Source: DSNY01 sp040752195 (GTDB lineage Bacteria; Pseudomonadota; Gammaproteobacteria; Burkholderiales; Burkholderiaceae_F). Taken from it: a stretch of DNA of 56,293 nt. The stretch spans positions 1 through 56,293 of the forward strand of contig JBFMFC010000021.1 in assembly GCA_040752195.1 (NCBI GenBank), in the 5' to 3' direction. How positions within the stretch are numbered: position 1 is the stretch's first letter; each line of letters starts with the position of its first letter. Shown piece by piece: positions 53,921 through 56,293 of this stretch. The position numbers and the translations under genes were made by a program. The notes below the pieces were generated by a model. That model was not told where the DNA came from. It saw only the letters and a program-made list of their open reading frames with translations, and ran no database searches.

Positions 53921-55096
53921 TCACCGCGCTGCGTGGTCCGCGAAAATAGGTGTCTGACCCCGTTTTTCCTTGTGGCGGCCATACGAGTAGTGCGCGGCGC
54001 ACGCGCCCTCGCTGGAGACCATGCACGACCCGACCGGGTTCTCGGGCGTGCAGACGGTTCCGAAGAGCTTGCAGTCGCGCGGGTGTTTGACGCCGCGCAG
54101 GATCGCGCCGCACTCGCAGGCCTTGTTGTCGGCGACCCGCTTCGTTTCGAGCGCGAACTTCCGCTCGGCATCGAACGCGGCGTATTCGCCGCGGATCGCG
54201 AGCGCCGAATACGGCACCTCGCCCAGGCCGCGCCATTCGAACGAGCGGCGCAGCTCGAAGACCTCGGCGACCAGGGTCTGCGCCTTGACGTTGCCGTCGC
54301 GCGTGACTGCGCGAGTGAATTCGTTCTCGACCTCGCAGCGGCCTTCGTTGACCTGCCGCACGAGCATCAGGATCGCCTGCATCACGTCGAGCGGCTCGAA
54401 GCCGGCGATCACGACCGGCTTGCGGTACTCCTCGGCGAAGTACTCGTACGGCCGGCTGCCGATCACGGTCGACACGTGCGCCGGACCGATGAAGCCGTCG
54501 AGCGGCACCGTGCCGAGCTTGCGCACCTCGGGCGACTCGAGGATGTTGCCGATCGCCGCCGGCGTGAGCACGTGGTTGCAGACGACCGAGAAGTTCGTCA
54601 AGCCTTCGGCGGCGGCCTGCCGGATGACCAGCGCGGTCGGCGGCGTGGTCGTCTCGAAGCCGATCGCGAAGAAGACGACCTCGCGCGCCGGGTTCTTGCG
54701 CGCCAGCGCGAGCGCATCGGCCGCCGAGTAGATCATGCGAACGTCGCCGCCAGTTTTGCCGCACAACGCCTTGGCTTTGAGCAGCGACAACCCGTTGGAC
54801 GCCGGCACGCGCAGCACGTCGCCGTAGGTGGCGAGCGTGACCCGGTGCTCGAGCGCGAGCGCGATCGCCAGATCGACGCGGCCGATCGGCAGCACGCACA
54901 CCGGACAACCCGGCCCGTGGATCATCCTCACCGCATCGGGCAGCAGGTCGGTGACGCCGTAACGCGAGATCGCGTGCGTGTGCCCGCCGCAGAACTCCAT
55001 GAAGTGATAACGCCGGTCGGGCCGCACTTCGGCCGCGATCTGCGCGGCGATCTTCCGCGCGAGCGCGCCGTCGCGGAACTCGTCGATCCACTTCAT
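53921..55096 (-). CDS. hypD: Hydrogenase maturation factor HypD
   Basis: 391 residues. Iron-sulfur protein that with HypC builds the Fe(CN)2CO unit. Conserved C36 in FCGGHTH, C64 and C67 in GPGCPVC, GFETTTPPTA, and the C-terminal iron-sulfur cysteines (CECG, DCKLFG, GSCMVSSEGAC) are present. The protein runs about 20 residues past the last conserved block (AAHYSYG); this extra tail is encoded by a REP-like sequence. The ATG overlaps the hypC stop (ATGA). Confidence 0.96.
   Translation of the reverse strand: MKWIDEFRDGALARKIAAQIAAEVRPDRRYHFMEFCGGHTHAISRYGVTDLLPDAVRMIHGPGCPVCVLPIGRVDLAIALALEHRVTLATYGDVLRVPASNGLSLLKAKALCGKTGGDVRMIYSAADALALARKNPAREVVFFAIGFETTTPPTALVIRQAAAEGLTNFSVVCNHVLTPAAIGNILESPEVRKLGTVPLDGFIGPAHVSTVIGSRPYEYFAEEYRKPVVIAGFEPLDVMQAILMLVRQVNEGRCEVENEFTRAVTRDGNVKAQTLVAEVFELRRSFEWRGLGEVPYSALAIRGEYAAFDAERKFALETKRVADNKACECGAILRGVKHPRDCKLFGTVCTPENPVGSCMVSSEGACAAHYSYGRHKEKRGQTPIFADHAAR
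53941..53967 (-). repeat. REP-like element inside the hypD 3' end
   Basis: The stretch contains GGTGTCTGACCCCG between A- and T-rich ends, a sequence I recall as a common dispersed element in beta- and other proteobacterial genomes. It encodes residues near the HypD C-terminus (RGQTPIFAD on the minus strand). The identification is from memory and from its AT-rich flanks in a GC-rich gene. Confidence 0.45.
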
Positions 55097-55326
55097 GCGT
55101 CGTGCTCCGCCGGCATTCCCGCCTGCGCGAGCAGCGCCAGCGTCCGCTCCGCTTCCGCCGCATCGAGCCTGGCGAGCGCGTAGCCGACGTGCAGGATCAC
55201 GTAGTCGCCGACCGCCACGCCGTCGACCAGCGCGAGCGAGATCTCCTTGCGGATGCCGCCCAGATCGACGATCGCGGCATCGCCCCCCTTCAGTTCGACG
55301 ACCCGCACCGGCAGCGCCAGACACAT
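55093..55326 (-). CDS. hypC: Hydrogenase maturation chaperone HypC
   Basis: 77 residues with the essential N-terminal MCLALPV; Cys2 carries the iron fragment between HypD and the hydrogenase large subunit. Also VDLGGIRKEISLALV and VGDYVILHVGYALARLD. Small beta-barrel of normal family length. Overlaps hypD by 4 bases and starts one base after the hypF stop. Confidence 0.97.
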   Translation of the reverse strand: MCLALPVRVVELKGGDAAIVDLGGIRKEISLALVDGVAVGDYVILHVGYALARLDAAEAERTLALLAQAGMPAEHDA

Positions 55327-55327
55327 C

Positions 55328-56293
55328 TCAGGCCCCCTCGATCCGCCGCAGCGCGACCCACGCCTGGCCGAGCGCGACGCCGCCGTCGTTCGGCGGCGCC
55401 TGCCGCGCGCGAAGCACGCGGTAGCCGCGCGCGCCGAGCAGCCGTTCGAGCTGCGTCGAAAGGATCGCGTTCAGGAAGCAACCGCCGCCGAGCGCGACGG
55501 TCGTGATCGCCGTCGCGCGGGCGGCGCGCGCGACCCACGCCGCGAGCGCGGCGGCCAGCGTCGCATGGAACAGCGCCGCGCCGAACGCGGCATCGCGCTC
55601 GTCTGCAAGACGCAGCGCCAGCGGCAGCAGATCGAGCGTGTTGTCGGCGTCGAGGACGTAAAGGCGCGCGTCGGGCGCGGCGGTGCCGTGCTTCGCCGCG
55701 AGCCCTTCGAGCAGCATCGCGGCCTGCCCTTCGTAATTCATCACATCGCGTACGCCGAGCAGCCCGGCGGCGGCGTCGAACCAGCGGCCCGCGCTCGTCG
55801 TCGGCGCACAGCGCACGCCGCGCGCGAGCATGTCCGCCACCGCCGCCGCGGCCGGCCGATGCGCGAAGCGGCGGGAAATCTCGTCGCCGCGGCCGGCCAG
55901 ATGCAGCACGGCAGCGGCCATCCGCCACGGCTCGCGCGCGGCGCGATCGCCGCCCGCGAGCGGCAGCGCGCGCAGGTGGCCGAGCCGCTCGCAGCCGCTC
56001 GCGTCGACGCGCAGCAGCTCGCCGCCCCACGCCTGTCCGTCGCTGCCGTGGCCCACGCCGTCGAGCGCGACGCCGAGCACGGGCTCGGTCACGCCGTGTT
56101 CGGCGGCGACCGCGGCGACGTGCGCGTGGTGGTGCTGGACGCCGATCGCCGGCACGCCGAGTTGCGCGGCGAGCCGCGTCGCAAGCCGCGTGCTGAAGAA
56201 GTCCGGGTGCAGGTCGTGCGCGACCGCCGCCGGCCGGATCTCGAGCACGCGCTGCAGATGATCGACCGCTTCCTCGAGCGCGACGCAGCTCGC
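55328..56293 (-). CDS. hypF: Hydrogenase maturation carbamoyltransferase HypF, C-terminal part
   Basis: The last 321 codons of HypF; the frame is open at the window end, with no true start inside. The Kae1-like carbamoyltransferase domain is seen: VQHHHAHVAAV metal-binding histidines, GVALDGVGHGSDGQAWGGE, GGDRAAREPWR, GGGCFLN and PPNDGGVALGQAW. The acylphosphatase and zinc-finger domains must lie to the right. HypF makes the carbamoyl group that HypE converts to cyanide. Confidence 0.95.
   Translation of the reverse strand, partial: ASCVALEEAVDHLQRVLEIRPAAVAHDLHPDFFSTRLATRLAAQLGVPAIGVQHHHAHVAAVAAEHGVTEPVLGVALDGVGHGSDGQAWGGELLRVDASGCERLGHLRALPLAGGDRAAREPWRMAAAVLHLAGRGDEISRRFAHRPAAAAVADMLARGVRCAPTTSAGRWFDAAAGLLGVRDVMNYEGQAAMLLEGLAAKHGTAAPDARLYVLDADNTLDLLPLALRLADERDAAFGAALFHATLAAALAAWVARAARATAITTVALGGGCFLNAILSTQLERLLGARGYRVLRARQAPPNDGGVALGQAWVALRRIEGA

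Overview
The window is GC-rich chromosomal DNA from a betaproteobacterium, most likely of the order Burkholderiales. The evidence is the protein sequences (RpoB of 1367 and RpoC of 1410 residues, Burkholderia-like NusG and SecE), the fused order of the tufB, L11/beta, str and S10 clusters, a type II secretion (gsp) cluster with a divergent gspC, and a hyp operon containing hypX. I cannot name a genus or species from sequence alone.

Layout. (1) Positions 1-23067, all on the minus strand and read right to left: tRNA-Tyr, tRNA-Gly, tRNA-Thr, tuf, tRNA-Trp, secE, nusG, rplK, rplA, rplJ, rplL, rpoB, rpoC, rpsL, rpsG, fusA, a second tuf, rpsJ, rplC, rplD, rplW, rplB, rpsS, rplV and the start of rpsC. 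The two tuf genes are the same over the coding sequence and diverge at its edges. (2) 23310-27171: an MBL-fold protein with a degenerate metal motif, a LytTR response regulator with its LytS-like kinase, and a small membrane protein. (3) 27297-39126: a type II secretion system, with gspC divergent from gspG-H-I-J-K-L-M-N-D-E-F; GspD ends in a SPOR-like domain. (4) 39180-41731: a PLP aminotransferase, a nickel/cobalt permease and the ribosome-rescue factor ArfB. (5) 41741-51012: an accessory block with two ECF sigma factor modules. One is sigma plus an RskA-like anti-sigma. The other is sigma plus two tandem ChrR-like cupins. Also here are an operon DUF4331 - lipoprotein - TPR - HupE/UreJ-like membrane protein, a Tat-exported ferritin-like protein with a cytochrome c, and a SRPBCC/monooxygenase pair. 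(6) 51122-end: hydrogenase maturation genes hypF (partial), hypC, hypD, hypE and hypX, read leftwards.

The most interesting part is block 5. Four operons carry the same bipartite promoter-like motif (ATCC, 16 bases, CGTA) at identical spacing: both sigma operons, the DUF4331 operon, and the ferritin-like/cytochrome c pair. This suggests one extracytoplasmic stress regulon covering 41.7-50.3 kb, whose effectors (DUF4331, TPR, HupE-like, ferritin-like, cytochrome c) have no firmly established joint function.
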